Assembly: GCA_050297015.1 (NCBI GenBank)
Contig: JBNKRZ010000013.1
Coordinates: 1 to 64,000, forward strand
DNA length: 64,000 bases
Direction of reading: 5' to 3'
From: JACKJA01 sp050297015
GTDB lineage: Bacteria; Pseudomonadota; Alphaproteobacteria; Micavibrionales; Micavibrionaceae
Below the pieces are notes generated by a model. That model saw only the letters and a list, made by a program, of their open reading frames with translations. It had not been told where the DNA came from and made no database searches. A program made the translations under genes and the position numbers. The first letter of the stretch is position 1. Each line of letters begins with the position of its first letter. Positions 1-8,808 of this stretch are shown piece by piece.

Positions 1-235
1 GGCGATTGAGGCACCGGATGATACATTGCTGGCGGCAGTGCTGGTAAAAATGTTTGCGGACAGACAGTTACAACTCGGCGTGGATGTGCTGCATTATATT
101 TTGCCGCGCATGGAGCGCTCCTTTGCCGCGGCGCGTGATCTGGTCGAGGCGGCGGACAAGCTGGCGCTGGCCGAAAAACGCGGCATTTCTATCCCGCTGA
201 TCCGCCGGGTGTTGTTGGATCGGGAGATGTTTTAG
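1..235 (+). CDS. hda: DnaA-related initiation regulator Hda, C-terminal end (5' truncated by window)
   Basis: Only the last 77 codons are present; the frame is open from base 2 to the window edge. The visible part matches the C-terminal lid of the AAA+ domain of Hda/HdaA: a leucine-rich helix, then VKMFADRQL, a helix with YILPRMERSFAAA, and IPLIRRVL near the end. The protein lacks the DNA-binding helix-turn-helix that DnaA would have after this region, since it stops right after the lid, which favours Hda over DnaA. In the family it works with the sliding clamp to promote hydrolysis of DnaA-ATP and prevent re-initiation. Nothing can be said about its promoter. Confidence 0.8.
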   Translation, partial: AIEAPDDTLLAAVLVKMFADRQLQLGVDVLHYILPRMERSFAAARDLVEAADKLALAEKRGISIPLIRRVLLDREMF

Positions 236-327
236 GGGTTGTGTTGCGCGCCAAAATTGACATTTACATAACGGTGATCTATGTTATGGGGATGCTCTAC
301 TTTTCTCAGTGATGTCGATTATAGAAT

Positions 328-1269
328 ATGCAATTACCTAATAAGAAAATCGGTTGGACGGATTCGCAAATTCAACAATGGTTTGCACAAATTTCCCAAA
401 CTCGCAAACGTTCTTATCAGCAGGATGTGGCCGCACGTTTGCAAACCTTGCCCGCTAATTTGGTTTCTTTGGAACAGTACGGTTCTTTGAAAGAGGATAT
501 AGGCGGCCATCCGCTGTTTCGTGTCACGGTCGGTGATGTGAATAATAGTAACCCCACGATTCTTCTCACCTCGGGTGTTCATGGCTATGAGCCCAGCGGT
601 GTGGAAGCTTCTATTCGGTTTCTTGAAAAAGAGGCGCCATCTCTGACGGATCAATTCAATTTTGTTGTTTATCCGTGCGTTAGTCCGTGGTCTTATGAAT
701 TTGATCACCGATGGAATAACCGTGCAGAAGATCCAAATAGATGTTTCTCCAGAGCGGCCGATATAGCTCAGATCGATGAATGCACTCATTTTATGAATTC
801 AATAGAGACTTCCAATCTTCCCCTTGCAGCGTGTGCGTTGGATTTGCATGAAACACCGGACAGAGATGTGGAGCTTAGACGAAAGCGGGCAGAACGGTTT
901 GGCATTCCGCTTGCTCCCGATTTCAGGGTTATCCCGGATGGCTTTTATTTGATTTTAACGCAGGCTGACGAAGAAGCGGCACAAGGGGACAGGATGTTGT
1001 TTGGGCGCGCCATCGTTGATGCGGTAAGGGGCGTCTCTCCTATTGCTACCCATGACAGGGTTCTTGGAAAAGAAAATCTGGGCGGAATTATATTTTCTCC
1101 GCCGACAGAAGGAATGCTACGCACTTATTTGGGCCGACACGCAGAATATGCGGGTGTGACAGAAGTTTATTCGGATCATCCTGTAATGACTCCTGAACGA
1201 AGTGTTGAAGCCCAGCTTTCCGCTATAAGGGCAGCAACGCGTTTTGTTCATGAGAGATATGTTCCTTGA
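328..1269 (+). CDS. M14-family zinc metallopeptidase (carboxypeptidase/deacylase-like)
   Basis: A 313-residue protein with the zinc-site pattern of M14 and succinylglutamate-desuccinylase-like enzymes. HGYE (His85, Glu88) supplies the first two ligands and LDLHE (His174) the third. Between them lie RWNNR and EDPNRCF, the Asn-Arg pair typical of substrate carboxylate binding. A glutamate in GVTEVYS near the C-terminus is placed like the catalytic base. There is no signal peptide, so it is probably cytoplasmic and acts on peptides or acyl-amino acids; the substrate cannot be read from the sequence. It stands alone, 92 bases after hda, with no strong ribosome binding site, and is followed by a long palindrome-rich gap. 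Confidence 0.75.
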   Translation: MQLPNKKIGWTDSQIQQWFAQISQTRKRSYQQDVAARLQTLPANLVSLEQYGSLKEDIGGHPLFRVTVGDVNNSNPTILLTSGVHGYEPSGVEASIRFLEKEAPSLTDQFNFVVYPCVSPWSYEFDHRWNNRAEDPNRCFSRAADIAQIDECTHFMNSIETSNLPLAACALDLHETPDRDVELRRKRAERFGIPLAPDFRVIPDGFYLILTQADEEAAQGDRMLFGRAIVDAVRGVSPIATHDRVLGKENLGGIIFSPPTEGMLRTYLGRHAEYAGVTEVYSDHPVMTPERSVEAQLSAIRAATRFVHERYVP

Positions 1270-1836
1270 TTTCCGCCCTCTCGAAAAATAAATATAGTCT
1301 TTTAATTTTAGCTCTGGACATTACGTGCCCGAAGCAGCAAAGCTGCGCGCGCGGGTGATAGGGCACTAACATCCCCTCCCCCTGTCCCGAAGTGCGAAGC
1401 ACGTGGGACAACGCTTAATAATCAGGGGGAGGGGATAGACGGTGATGCCCTTATTTTATGTTTCAATTTTGCATAATCCGACACCAAGGGAGAGAAGAAA
1501 GCTCTGTGGTCTTTCGTGTGCTTTGTGGTGAAAAGGAGTGGCCCCGCCTAAAGCGCGGGGATAGAAAATTCGAATCATTTTATATGGCGTGGGATATATA
1601 GTCGTTTCAATTTAAAATAGGACAGAGTCGAAAGTGACCGGCTTTACCAAAAAGCGACGACAACGTACAGCAAGCCTACTTTGAGGAGCTTTTTGAAAAA
1701 ACGGCTTCATTTGCAGGTCTGTACTATTCTAAAGGGGAATGACTATAGTTTTCCGAAATATCTTGTGTTTTCTTTCAAGCCCTCTTAAAACACGGGCCTA
1801 TAGGTGTGTTTTATAAAAGAAATATAGAGGGTAGTT
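1270..1836. other. Gene-free stretch with palindromes
   Basis: This 567-base stretch has no open reading frame with a credible start and ribosome binding site. It holds the tandem palindromes at 1325-1436 and a short GC hairpin (CCCCGC at 1542-1547 pairing with GCGGGG at 1555-1560, no T-run). The last 100 bases are AT-rich and probably contain the promoter of the small gene at 1837. Confidence 0.6.
1325..1436. repeat. Two adjacent nested palindromes
   Basis: The first palindrome pairs GTGCCC (1325-1330) with GGGCAC (1361-1366) and contains an inner GCAGC/GCTGC stem (1334-1338 with 1342-1346). The second has a perfect 14-bp stem, ATCCCCTCCCCCTG at 1371-1384 with its complement at 1423-1436. 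Inside it are TGTCCC/GGGACA (1383-1388 with 1405-1410) and GTGC/GCAC (1392-1395 with 1399-1402). No T-run follows, so this is not a standard terminator. It resembles a dispersed intergenic palindromic element; copy number elsewhere is unknown. Confidence 0.7.
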
Positions 1837-2121
1837 ATGAACGGCGAAGAACCGTTAAAGGTTGTTTTTCAATTGCAAGCCAACGGCGTTTACAGGACGG
1901 ATATTCCCAAAGGATGGCCGTCAGGCTCGTTCAATGTGTACGACTTTCAAGGGGCAGTGGATGAGGCTCTTGAAGGGCTGGGTTATGCCTATATGGACGC
2001 CGTTAACCACGTTTTTGTACAGTTTGATGAAGATGCCCCTGGCAAGAAAGATGTGTTTGCGCAAAGATTGTCGCAGAGCCTGTGTCAGAAAGTCGGTGGG
2101 GTTGTAGAGTGTAAGGCCTAG
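1837..2121 (+). CDS. Hypothetical 94-residue protein
   Basis: A small soluble protein I do not recognise. It starts at an ATG after a purine-rich site (AGAGGG, about 6 bases upstream). It has no membrane segment or signal peptide; the sequence alternates short beta-like stretches (VVFQLQANGVYRT, HVFVQFDED) with one helix (FQGAVDEALEGLGYAYM) and has two cysteines near the C-terminus. The codon pattern looks like real coding sequence. It faces topA convergently across a hairpin. No function is proposed. Confidence 0.55.
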   Translation: MNGEEPLKVVFQLQANGVYRTDIPKGWPSGSFNVYDFQGAVDEALEGLGYAYMDAVNHVFVQFDEDAPGKKDVFAQRLSQSLCQKVGGVVECKA

Positions 2122-2245
2122 GCGCATATATCTCTTTCTGGCTCCTTTTCTCAAAAAAGGGGGGGGCAGAAAAGGCGTCATTCCCTGAATTTGTTGAAAA
2201 TAAATTCTAAGGGAATCTATGGTGAGTATCCGTTAAATCGTATGG

Positions 2246-2282
2246 ATCCCCCTATAATCCGCTAACCGCGGATTTGGGGGAT
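2246..2282. repeat. Intergenic hairpin between convergent genes
   Basis: ATCCCCC (2246-2252) pairs with GGGGGAT (2276-2282), and an inner AATCCGC/GCGGATT stem (2256-2262 with 2268-2274) closes a 5-base loop. It lies between the unknown gene at 1837 and the topA stop. A T-run is missing on both strands, so it may be a palindromic repeat or a 3'-end stabilising stem rather than an intrinsic terminator. Confidence 0.55.
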
Positions 2283-2308
2283 GACGGGAACGACTATAAA
2301 GTACCCCT

Positions 2309-4798
2309 TTAAGCCTTTTTCTTTTTTGCCGGGGCTTTCTTTTTCGCGGTCGTCTTTTTCTTTGCGGGGGCTTTCTTTTTGGCTGCCGGTTTTTTCTTTG
2401 TCTCTTTAGCGGTTCCTTTGGCTTCCTTGGCGGCGGCGCGGGCGGCTTTTTTCTCCGCCGCTTCGGCAATCACGACCACGGCACGATTGACGCCGATGGT
2501 TAGCAAATCGTCATCTTTCGGCAGGGAGGAGAACACGCCGTCATGTTTTAAGAAGGGGCCGAAACGTCCGATCCCGGCTTGGATCATTTTGCCCGTTTCC
2601 GGGTGTTCCCCGACATCGCGCGGCAGGGCCAAAAGTTTAAGTGCGGCGGCCAGATCCATATCGGCGGGCGACACGCCTTTGGGTAGCCCTTGGCGCTTCG
2701 GCTTGTCCTTGCTTTCCGGCGGTGGGTCGATCTGAACATAGGGGCCGTAGGGGCCTTTTCGCAAAGATACGCTACGACCCGTTTCGGGGTGTGTGCCCAG
2801 TATTTTCGGCTCGTTGGCAAGTTTTGCGGCTTCTCTTTCGGCTTCGTCCATCTCGCCGTCTTCACCTTCTGCTTTAACTTCCAGCTTGGCCGTATGACGG
2901 CATTCGGGATAGTGGGAGCAGCCGATAAAAGCGCCGAATTTTCCGAGCTTCAGAGACAAGCGGCCATCATCACAGGCCGGACATTTGCGCGGGTCTTTGC
3001 CGTCTTCCTCCGGGAAGAAATGCGGGCCGAGTTCGGCGTCGAGATGGTCGATCACTTCCGTGATGGTGAGGCCCTTTGTTTCCTCAACGGCCTTGGAGAA
3101 ATCCTTCCAGAAGAGATTTAGGGCCTCTTTCCATGCGACGTGGCCTGCCGCGATGGCGTCGAGTTCTTCCTCAAGATTGGCAGTGAAGTCGTAATCGACG
3201 TATTTTGTGAAAAACTTGGCGAGGAAGGTTGTGACCACACGGCCACGGTCCTCTGGAATGAAGCGCTTTTTGTCCAGCCGCACATAGTTCCGGTCGCGCA
3301 AGACTTGCAAAATTGAGGCGTAAGTTGACGGGCGGCCGATGCCGAGTTCTTCCATTTTCTTAACCAGCGAGGCTTCGGAGTAACGCGGTGGCGGCTGGGT
3401 GAAATGCTGTTCGGGCATGACATCGACGGTCTTGAGCGCGTCGCCCTCGTTCAAAGGCGGCAGGCGGCGATCCTTTTCATGGCCTTCATCGCTGTCATCA
3501 TTGCTTTCCTGATAAAGCGTCAGGAACCCGTCAAAAGCGACAACGGAGCCTGTCGCGCGCAGAATGACATCATCGGTCCCATCGGAGATATCGGCGGTGA
3601 CTTGGTCCATCACGGCGCTTTCCATCTGGCAAGCCATGGTGCGTTTCCAGATCAGTTCGTACAGGCGCGCCATGTCCTTATCAAGGATTTTGCGCATCAT
3701 CTGCGGCGTGCGGGTCATGTCGGTTGGGCGGATTGCCTCGTGCGCTTCTTGCGCGTTTTTGGCTTTGGATTTGTACATGCGCGGGGAATCGGGCAGGTAC
3801 TTATCGCCGAATTCCTTCTTGATGACATCGCGGGCCTGCATGACCGCCTCCGGGGCCATGTCGATCCCGTCCGTACGCATATAGGTAATTAAACCAGCAG
3901 TTTCTCCGTCGATATTGATTCCTTCATAGAGCTTTTGTGCGGTGCGCATGGTCTGGCTGGCCGCCATGCCCAGCTTGCGTGAGGCCTCCATTTGCAAGGT
4001 TGATGTGATGAAGGGCGGGTAAGGGTTTCGCCGCGCTTGTTTCTTTGTAACTTTCTGGACAGCCAGTGCCTTGTTTTTGATGCGCTCAACGGCGTGGGCG
4101 GCGTCGGCTTCGCTTTTGATGTCGAGTTTGTCGAGCTTGTTCCCGGCCAGATGCGTCAGACGCGCGGTGAAAGGGGCGCCGGCGGGCGTGTGGAGCTTGG
4201 CCTCAATCGACCAGTATTCATCGGCGCGGAATATCTCAATTTCTGATTCACGCTCACAAATCAGGCGCAGCGCTACGGATTGTACACGGCCCGCAGAGCG
4301 TGAACCCGGCAGCTTGCGCCACAGGATCGGGGAGAGGTTAAAGCCCACAAGGTAGTCCAGTGCTCGCCGCGCGAGGTAGGCTTCGATCAAAGGCTGGTCA
4401 ATTTCACGCGTATTGTTAAAGGCTTCCTGTACGGCGGCCTTGGTGATCTGGTTAAAGGTCACACGTTTGACATCCTTGCCTGCGAGCAACCCGTCATCCG
4501 TCAGCAGTTCTTTGACGTGCCAGCAAATCGCTTCTCCCTCACGGTCGGGGTCTCCCGCGAGATAGAGGGTCTTGGCTTTTTTAAGCGCCTTTTTGATTTC
4601 ACCATAGGGTTTATCCGCCCGGTCGCCCATCTGCCATTTCATGGCAAAACCGTCATCAGGCAGGACGGAGCCGTCTTTGTTTACAAGGTCGCGCACGTGG
4701 CCGTAGGAGGCGAGAACTTCGTAGTCCGGGCCGAGATACTTGTTAATGGTCTTGGCCTTGGCGGGCGATTCAACAATGACAATATTCTGTGCGCTCAA
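2309..4798 (-). CDS. topA: DNA topoisomerase I
   Basis: An 829-residue type IA topoisomerase that relaxes negative supercoils. It begins with the TOPRIM domain (NIVIVESPAKAKTINKYLG and the acidic LAGDPDREGEAICWH motif). The active-site tyrosine is in LITYMRTDGIDMA at about residue 305. The family motif RPSTYASILQ follows, then at least one four-cysteine zinc ribbon (CPACDDGRLSL ... IGCSHYPEC). The C-terminus is a long Lys/Ala/Pro tail with repeated AKKK units, a common alphaproteobacterial feature that increases DNA binding. It is the last gene of a minus-strand run pyrB-plsY-dprA-topA, 62 bases after dprA. Confidence 0.97.
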   Translation of the reverse strand: MSAQNIVIVESPAKAKTINKYLGPDYEVLASYGHVRDLVNKDGSVLPDDGFAMKWQMGDRADKPYGEIKKALKKAKTLYLAGDPDREGEAICWHVKELLTDDGLLAGKDVKRVTFNQITKAAVQEAFNNTREIDQPLIEAYLARRALDYLVGFNLSPILWRKLPGSRSAGRVQSVALRLICERESEIEIFRADEYWSIEAKLHTPAGAPFTARLTHLAGNKLDKLDIKSEADAAHAVERIKNKALAVQKVTKKQARRNPYPPFITSTLQMEASRKLGMAASQTMRTAQKLYEGINIDGETAGLITYMRTDGIDMAPEAVMQARDVIKKEFGDKYLPDSPRMYKSKAKNAQEAHEAIRPTDMTRTPQMMRKILDKDMARLYELIWKRTMACQMESAVMDQVTADISDGTDDVILRATGSVVAFDGFLTLYQESNDDSDEGHEKDRRLPPLNEGDALKTVDVMPEQHFTQPPPRYSEASLVKKMEELGIGRPSTYASILQVLRDRNYVRLDKKRFIPEDRGRVVTTFLAKFFTKYVDYDFTANLEEELDAIAAGHVAWKEALNLFWKDFSKAVEETKGLTITEVIDHLDAELGPHFFPEEDGKDPRKCPACDDGRLSLKLGKFGAFIGCSHYPECRHTAKLEVKAEGEDGEMDEAEREAAKLANEPKILGTHPETGRSVSLRKGPYGPYVQIDPPPESKDKPKRQGLPKGVSPADMDLAAALKLLALPRDVGEHPETGKMIQAGIGRFGPFLKHDGVFSSLPKDDDLLTIGVNRAVVVIAEAAEKKAARAAAKEAKGTAKETKKKPAAKKKAPAKKKTTAKKKAPAKKKKA

Positions 4799-4860
4799 TA
4801 GTCTTTATCCCGTTTTTTGAAATAGGGTCTTTAGCCATTGCCATGAAAACGGGGTGGTCG

Positions 4861-6030
4861 TCAAGTCTCCTCAAGCAACATAATACGGTTACCGGGGAGG
4901 CGCTGGAGCTGCCCGGTGAGCTCTGCTTCAAGGAAAAGGCTTTGTGCTAACGCGGCATCGACCCCAGTCTGGCGAATGATTTCATCCACTTGCGCAGGGG
5001 TGAATGACAGGGCGGCCAGTAAGATTTCGCGTGCTTCCTCAAGGGCGTTAGAATTTTCTTTTTCCAGCGGCGCGAAGTCTATGAATTCGGGCTGCGCGGA
5101 ATCAAACAGCATTTTAGGCGCGCCGGAAAAATCATTTAAGGATTCCAGAACATCTTCAGTGCTGCGGATGAGTACCGCGCCGTCACGGATCAGCTTGTTC
5201 GGCCCGGCGGCGCGTGGGTCGAGCGGGTGGCCCGGCACGGCCATAACATCGCGTCCCTGTTCCCCCGCCAGTCGCGCGGTAATTAGCGAGCCGGAGCGCA
5301 ATGTGGCCTCCACAACGATTGTGCCGCTGGACAGGCCGGAGACGATCCGGTTGCGGCGGGGAAAGCTTTGCGCGAAGGGTTTCTGGCCCAGCGGGCTTTC
5401 GGCAACGATCAGGCCGTGTTTGACAATTTCATTATAGAGGTCTTCGTTTTCCGGTGGGTAGACGACATCAATCCCTCCGGCGACGACGGCGATCGTGCCT
5501 GTCTTGAGGGCACCTTTATGGGCGGCTGTGTCAATGCCGCGCGCGAGGCCGGAGGCGATGATCTGCCCGGCGTCCCCCAGTTCGGTTGCCAGCTTTTCGG
5601 CAAATTTCCGGCCGTTGAGGGAGGCGTTACGCGCCCCGACGATGCCGAGGCACGGCTTGTTCAGGAGGGCGGTATCGCCGCGTACGGAGAGCACGGGGGG
5701 TGCGTCCTCCAGCGTGGCCAGTGCCAACGGATATGCAGGCTCGCAGGCGCAGATGATGTCTCCGCCCCGTTTTTTGAGCGCTCTGTATTCGGCCTCAATC
5801 GCGGATAGGGGCGGGATTTTGAGCGGCTTTTTACGGCCGCTGCGCGCGGTGAGGGTCGGAATTTGCTCAAGGGCTTTGCCAGCGCTGCCGTAATATTGCA
5901 GGAAATTGTGAAAGGTAATTGGCCCGACATTTTCCGTGCGGGAGAGTTGCAGCCACGCTAGCTTTTCCTGTTCGGAGAGGGGGGTGTCACTTTGTGTATT
6001 ACGGCTATTGTTCACTAACTCTAATTGCAT
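4861..6030 (-). CDS. dprA: DNA-processing protein DprA (Smf)
   Basis: A 389-residue protein of the DprA family, which loads RecA on incoming single-stranded DNA during natural transformation. An N-terminal SAM-like helical region (to about residue 75) precedes the extended Rossmann fold. The fold shows GIVGARNASLNGRKFA, IIASGLARGIDTAAHKGAL, VAGGIDVVYPPEN, ESPLG, FPRRNRIVSGLS and AVPGHPLDPRAAGPNKLIRDGA. A C-terminal winged-helix (DML1) domain follows (SFTPAQVDEIIRQTG). It lies between plsY and topA, the usual alphaproteobacterial order. No ComEC or other uptake gene is in the window. Confidence 0.95.
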   Translation of the reverse strand: MQLELVNNSRNTQSDTPLSEQEKLAWLQLSRTENVGPITFHNFLQYYGSAGKALEQIPTLTARSGRKKPLKIPPLSAIEAEYRALKKRGGDIICACEPAYPLALATLEDAPPVLSVRGDTALLNKPCLGIVGARNASLNGRKFAEKLATELGDAGQIIASGLARGIDTAAHKGALKTGTIAVVAGGIDVVYPPENEDLYNEIVKHGLIVAESPLGQKPFAQSFPRRNRIVSGLSSGTIVVEATLRSGSLITARLAGEQGRDVMAVPGHPLDPRAAGPNKLIRDGAVLIRSTEDVLESLNDFSGAPKMLFDSAQPEFIDFAPLEKENSNALEEAREILLAALSFTPAQVDEIIRQTGVDAALAQSLFLEAELTGQLQRLPGNRIMLLEET

Positions 6031-6096
6031 TTTACATAATCCAAAATGAAAAAGGATGGCTGATGGGCGAGGGGGTGGGTATGGTTGCGGTTGACC

Positions 6097-6726
6097 TCAC
6101 GCATCTTTCTTTTTCCCGATTTTCGGCTCGATGCCTTTTAACAGGCGCTTGATGTTGTCTTTGTGACGGAGGAAGCCCAGTGCGGTAATGAGCAGGCAAA
6201 TCAGGGCCGCTGTTTTGCCGTACATGAACGCTGTCACGACCGGGGCGACGGCTAGTGCTATGAGGGCGGATAGGGACGATATGCGGCTGGTGAAAGCGGT
6301 TATAAGCCATGTGGCACAGGCGGCTAACCCCGCCCACGGTGCGGCAACCAATAGCACGCCCAGCGTTGTGGCGACGCCCTTGCCGCCTTTGAATTTTAGC
6401 CAGACCGGGAAATTATGGCCGAGGATGGCGCCGAGACCGACAATCAGGGCTATAGCGTAATGGGCTTTCATATCCATAAAAAATTGATCCGTCATGGGAG
6501 CGGGAATTCCTGCCAGAATAATAACGGCGGCGGCACCTTTACCGCCATCGAGCAACAAAGTCAGGGCCGCGAGTTTTTTATTGCCGGTGCGCAGGACATT
6601 TGTCGCGCCGATATTGCCGGAGCCGATGGCGCGGATGTCTCCCATCCCGGCCATTTTTGTTAGGAGTAAGCCAAAGGGAATGGAGCCGATCAGGTAGGCG
6701 ACAATAAAGAGAAGCGGGAGGAGCAT
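6097..6726 (-). CDS. plsY: Glycerol-3-phosphate acyltransferase PlsY
   Basis: A 209-residue integral membrane enzyme that moves the acyl group of acyl-phosphate to glycerol-3-phosphate, the first step of phospholipid synthesis. The three cytoplasmic motifs of the family are present: GSGNIGATNVLRTG, LDGGKGAAAV and GHNFPVWLKFKGGKGVATT. About five hydrophobic segments are spread over the chain, as expected. The start ATG is preceded by the pyrB stop with a 4-base gap, so the two are translationally close. The C-terminus is basic (KGIEPKIGKKK). Confidence 0.95.
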   Translation of the reverse strand: MLLPLLFIVAYLIGSIPFGLLLTKMAGMGDIRAIGSGNIGATNVLRTGNKKLAALTLLLDGGKGAAAVIILAGIPAPMTDQFFMDMKAHYAIALIVGLGAILGHNFPVWLKFKGGKGVATTLGVLLVAAPWAGLAACATWLITAFTSRISSLSALIALAVAPVVTAFMYGKTAALICLLITALGFLRHKDNIKRLLKGIEPKIGKKKDA

Positions 6727-6730
6727 TGAT

Positions 6731-7702
6731 TTAATCCCTCAAAAGCAAATCAAGCACGGCCATGCGAACGAAGACACCGTTGGCGACCTGTCTTAAAATC
6801 ATGCTTTGTACGGGGTCGTCAGCTACGTCGTCGGCGATTTCCACACCGCGGTTGATGGGGCCGGGGTGCAAAACAATCGCACCGGGTTTGGCTAGCGCCA
6901 GCCGTTCCTGCGTCAGGCCGTATTGGTGGAAGTATGCCGTATCGTCGGGGATTTCGCTGTCTTCCATGCGTTCCTTTTGAACCCGTAACATCATCACGGC
7001 ATCGCAGCCGGGCAGGCCGTCTTCCATGCTATCGAACATTTTGATGGTACCGTCCGGCAATTTGTTCGGGTTAACCATGAGCGACGGCGGCGCGATCAGG
7101 TGGATAGTTGCCCCCATTTTGCTGAGCAGGTGGATGTTCGACGCGGCAACGCGGCTGTGGGATAGGTCGCCGCAAATCGCCACGGTCAGGCCTTCTAGCG
7201 CGCCCTTGGCTTGCCGGATTGTCAGAGCGTCGAGCAGGGCTTGTGTCGGGTGGGCGCGGTGGCTGTCCCCGGCATTGATAACCGGGCAGTCGACACGGGC
7301 GGCGACGTAATCGGGTGCGCCGTATTCACTGTGGCGGATGATGACGGCATCCGGGCCTAGGGCGTTGAGTGTGGCGATGGTGTCATCGAAGGTTTCATCC
7401 TTTTTCATGGAGCTGGTGGCAACGCTCCAGTTCACAACTTCCGCCCCCAGCCGTTTGGCGGCGATCTCGAACGAGGTGCGGGTGCGCGTTGAATTTTCAA
7501 AGAACAGGTTCAGGATGACTTTACCCTTTAAGGTCGGGGCAGGGCTTTCCTCTTCGGCTGCCATATCGACGTAATCCTGCGCGATATCGAGAATGGCCGT
7601 TATGTCAGCGGTGCTTAAAGGCTCTATACCGGTCAGGTGCTTATGCGGGAAAGCCGCTTTTGTATCGGTCATTGGTTTTATCAATTCCATGGCTAGGGTC
7701 AT
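6731..7702 (-). CDS. pyrB: Aspartate carbamoyltransferase, catalytic chain
   Basis: A 323-residue enzyme of pyrimidine synthesis that joins carbamoyl phosphate and aspartate. The carbamoyl-phosphate motif FFENSTRTRTSFE, the catalytic HPTQALLDALTI and the aspartate-site HPGPINRGVEI are intact. An alternative start lies at 7672 (MTDTKAAF); the longer form has only a weak ribosome binding site. In many alphaproteobacteria a pyrC gene sits between pyrB and plsY; here plsY follows directly, so dihydroorotase must be encoded elsewhere. No regulatory PyrI chain is nearby. Confidence 0.95.
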   Translation of the reverse strand: MTLAMELIKPMTDTKAAFPHKHLTGIEPLSTADITAILDIAQDYVDMAAEEESPAPTLKGKVILNLFFENSTRTRTSFEIAAKRLGAEVVNWSVATSSMKKDETFDDTIATLNALGPDAVIIRHSEYGAPDYVAARVDCPVINAGDSHRAHPTQALLDALTIRQAKGALEGLTVAICGDLSHSRVAASNIHLLSKMGATIHLIAPPSLMVNPNKLPDGTIKMFDSMEDGLPGCDAVMMLRVQKERMEDSEIPDDTAYFHQYGLTQERLALAKPGAIVLHPGPINRGVEIADDVADDPVQSMILRQVANGVFVRMAVLDLLLRD

Positions 7703-7729
7703 TGCTTTTCTATAGCGCCAAATGGGCGA

Positions 7730-8236
7730 CTAAAAAAGGGAAAAGTCACGAAATTGATAAAGAGCGGCAAGGATAATCCCGGCGGCGAACCCCGGTCCGG
7801 CAGGAATTTGCAAGTGGGCGAAGTTAATTTGTTCTTTTGTCTTGTGGGTTTGATAGAGGCCGTATCCCAGTCCGTGAAGTAACCCGGCGAAAGCGCCGAG
7901 CGCCAAAGCCAGCATAACGCCGTCCGGCCCAAGCCATAATCCGGCGGCTCCCATTAATTTGACATCGCCCAGCCCTAACGCGTCGGTTTTATACAGGCGG
8001 TTGGCAATCAGGCGGATGAGGTAGAGTGTAGCAAATCCCGTAAGGCCTCCGGTGGCGATCCCGATCAGAGACAGGTAAGTCATTTGTGTGGCATCGTGAA
8101 AAAGGAGGCCCGTCAGAGCAAAGGGCGTAACGTACCGGTCCGGCAGCAGGCGCGTGCGCAGGTCAATGGCTGAAAGTACGATTAAAAGAGCGAGGGCAGC
8201 CGCAAGGCATAACAGGGCAATTGTAAATGGAAACAT
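7730..8236 (-). CDS. Type IV prepilin peptidase, A24 family (catalytic domain only)
   Basis: A 168-residue membrane aspartyl protease. The two catalytic aspartates are in SAIDLRTRLLPD (Asp25) and in the GxGD motif of LGLGDVKLMG (Asp91). Five to six hydrophobic segments are visible. The cytoplasmic zinc/methyltransferase domain of PilD is missing, so this is a short CpaA/PilU-like enzyme. It would cleave the prepilins encoded at 16836 and 17684 after their Gly. It is divergent from the pilus operon, which starts about 190 bases away, so the two share a promoter region, and it lies just upstream of pyrB on the same strand. Confidence 0.88.
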   Translation of the reverse strand: MFPFTIALLCLAAALALLIVLSAIDLRTRLLPDRYVTPFALTGLLFHDATQMTYLSLIGIATGGLTGFATLYLIRLIANRLYKTDALGLGDVKLMGAAGLWLGPDGVMLALALGAFAGLLHGLGYGLYQTHKTKEQINFAHLQIPAGPGFAAGIILAALYQFRDFSLF

Positions 8237-8423
8237 GGCGGGCTTTCCTGAGGGAAAAACTGTGAGTATTTCGCGTAACGCTTTCAGCTTACAGTAATAA
8301 ACTTATGTGGAAAAGTTTTTGTGTTTGAATTTTTTGTATTTGCCGTTAGACTAACAGAGTGATTCTATTTGCGGGAAAGTTTCTCCGTGTCTTTTTTTCG
8401 TCTGTCCCATGACGGTTGAGTTG

Positions 8424-8804
8424 ATGTCTGAAGAAAAAACAGTGTTAGTGGTCGAGGATAACGACTTTGTGCGTATGCAAATTGTCAGTTTTCTCGGAGA
8501 GGTCGGGTACAATGTGCTTGAGGCCAGTGAGGGCGGTCAGGCGTTGGAGGCTTTTGCGGGTAATGATAATATCGCTCTGGCTATCGTTGATGTGCGGATG
8601 GAACCGGTCGGTGGTTTTGAATTTGTTAAGGCGATTCGGGGGCGTGATAACATGACCCCGGTTATTCTGGCGACGGGGGATCAAACGCCGGACTTGCTGG
8701 AGCAGGCGCAAAAATTGGGGGTGGCTGCTGTTTTGATGAAACCTGTGCAAAAGGATAGGTTGATAAAAATGGTGGAGCGTACTGTGATGAGCGGAGGAGG
8801 ATGA
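8424..8804 (+). CDS. Receiver-only response regulator (CheY-like)
   Basis: A 126-residue single receiver domain. The acidic pair is Glu11-Asp12 in VVEDND, the phospho-acceptor is Asp56 in AIVDVRME, the conserved Thr is in ILATGD and the Lys is Lys106 in LMKPVQ. No output domain is attached, so it must act by protein contact. I chose the ATG at 8424 (MSEEKTVLVV), where the receiver fold begins; an ATG at 8409 is in frame but has no ribosome binding site. Its stop is 4 bases before the secretin start, which suggests co-transcription and a role in controlling the pilus system. Confidence 0.85.
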   Translation: MSEEKTVLVVEDNDFVRMQIVSFLGEVGYNVLEASEGGQALEAFAGNDNIALAIVDVRMEPVGGFEFVKAIRGRDNMTPVILATGDQTPDLLEQAQKLGVAAVLMKPVQKDRLIKMVERTVMSGGG

Positions 8805-8808
8805 TTTC

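Noticed and set aside
1223..1411. A 62-residue minus-strand frame through the nested palindromes
   Set aside because: It overlaps the end of the peptidase gene and consists of palindrome translation; no ribosome binding site.
2233..2469. A 78-residue Lys/Arg/Pro frame on the minus strand
   Set aside because: It is the shifted-frame reading of the Lys-rich topA tail.
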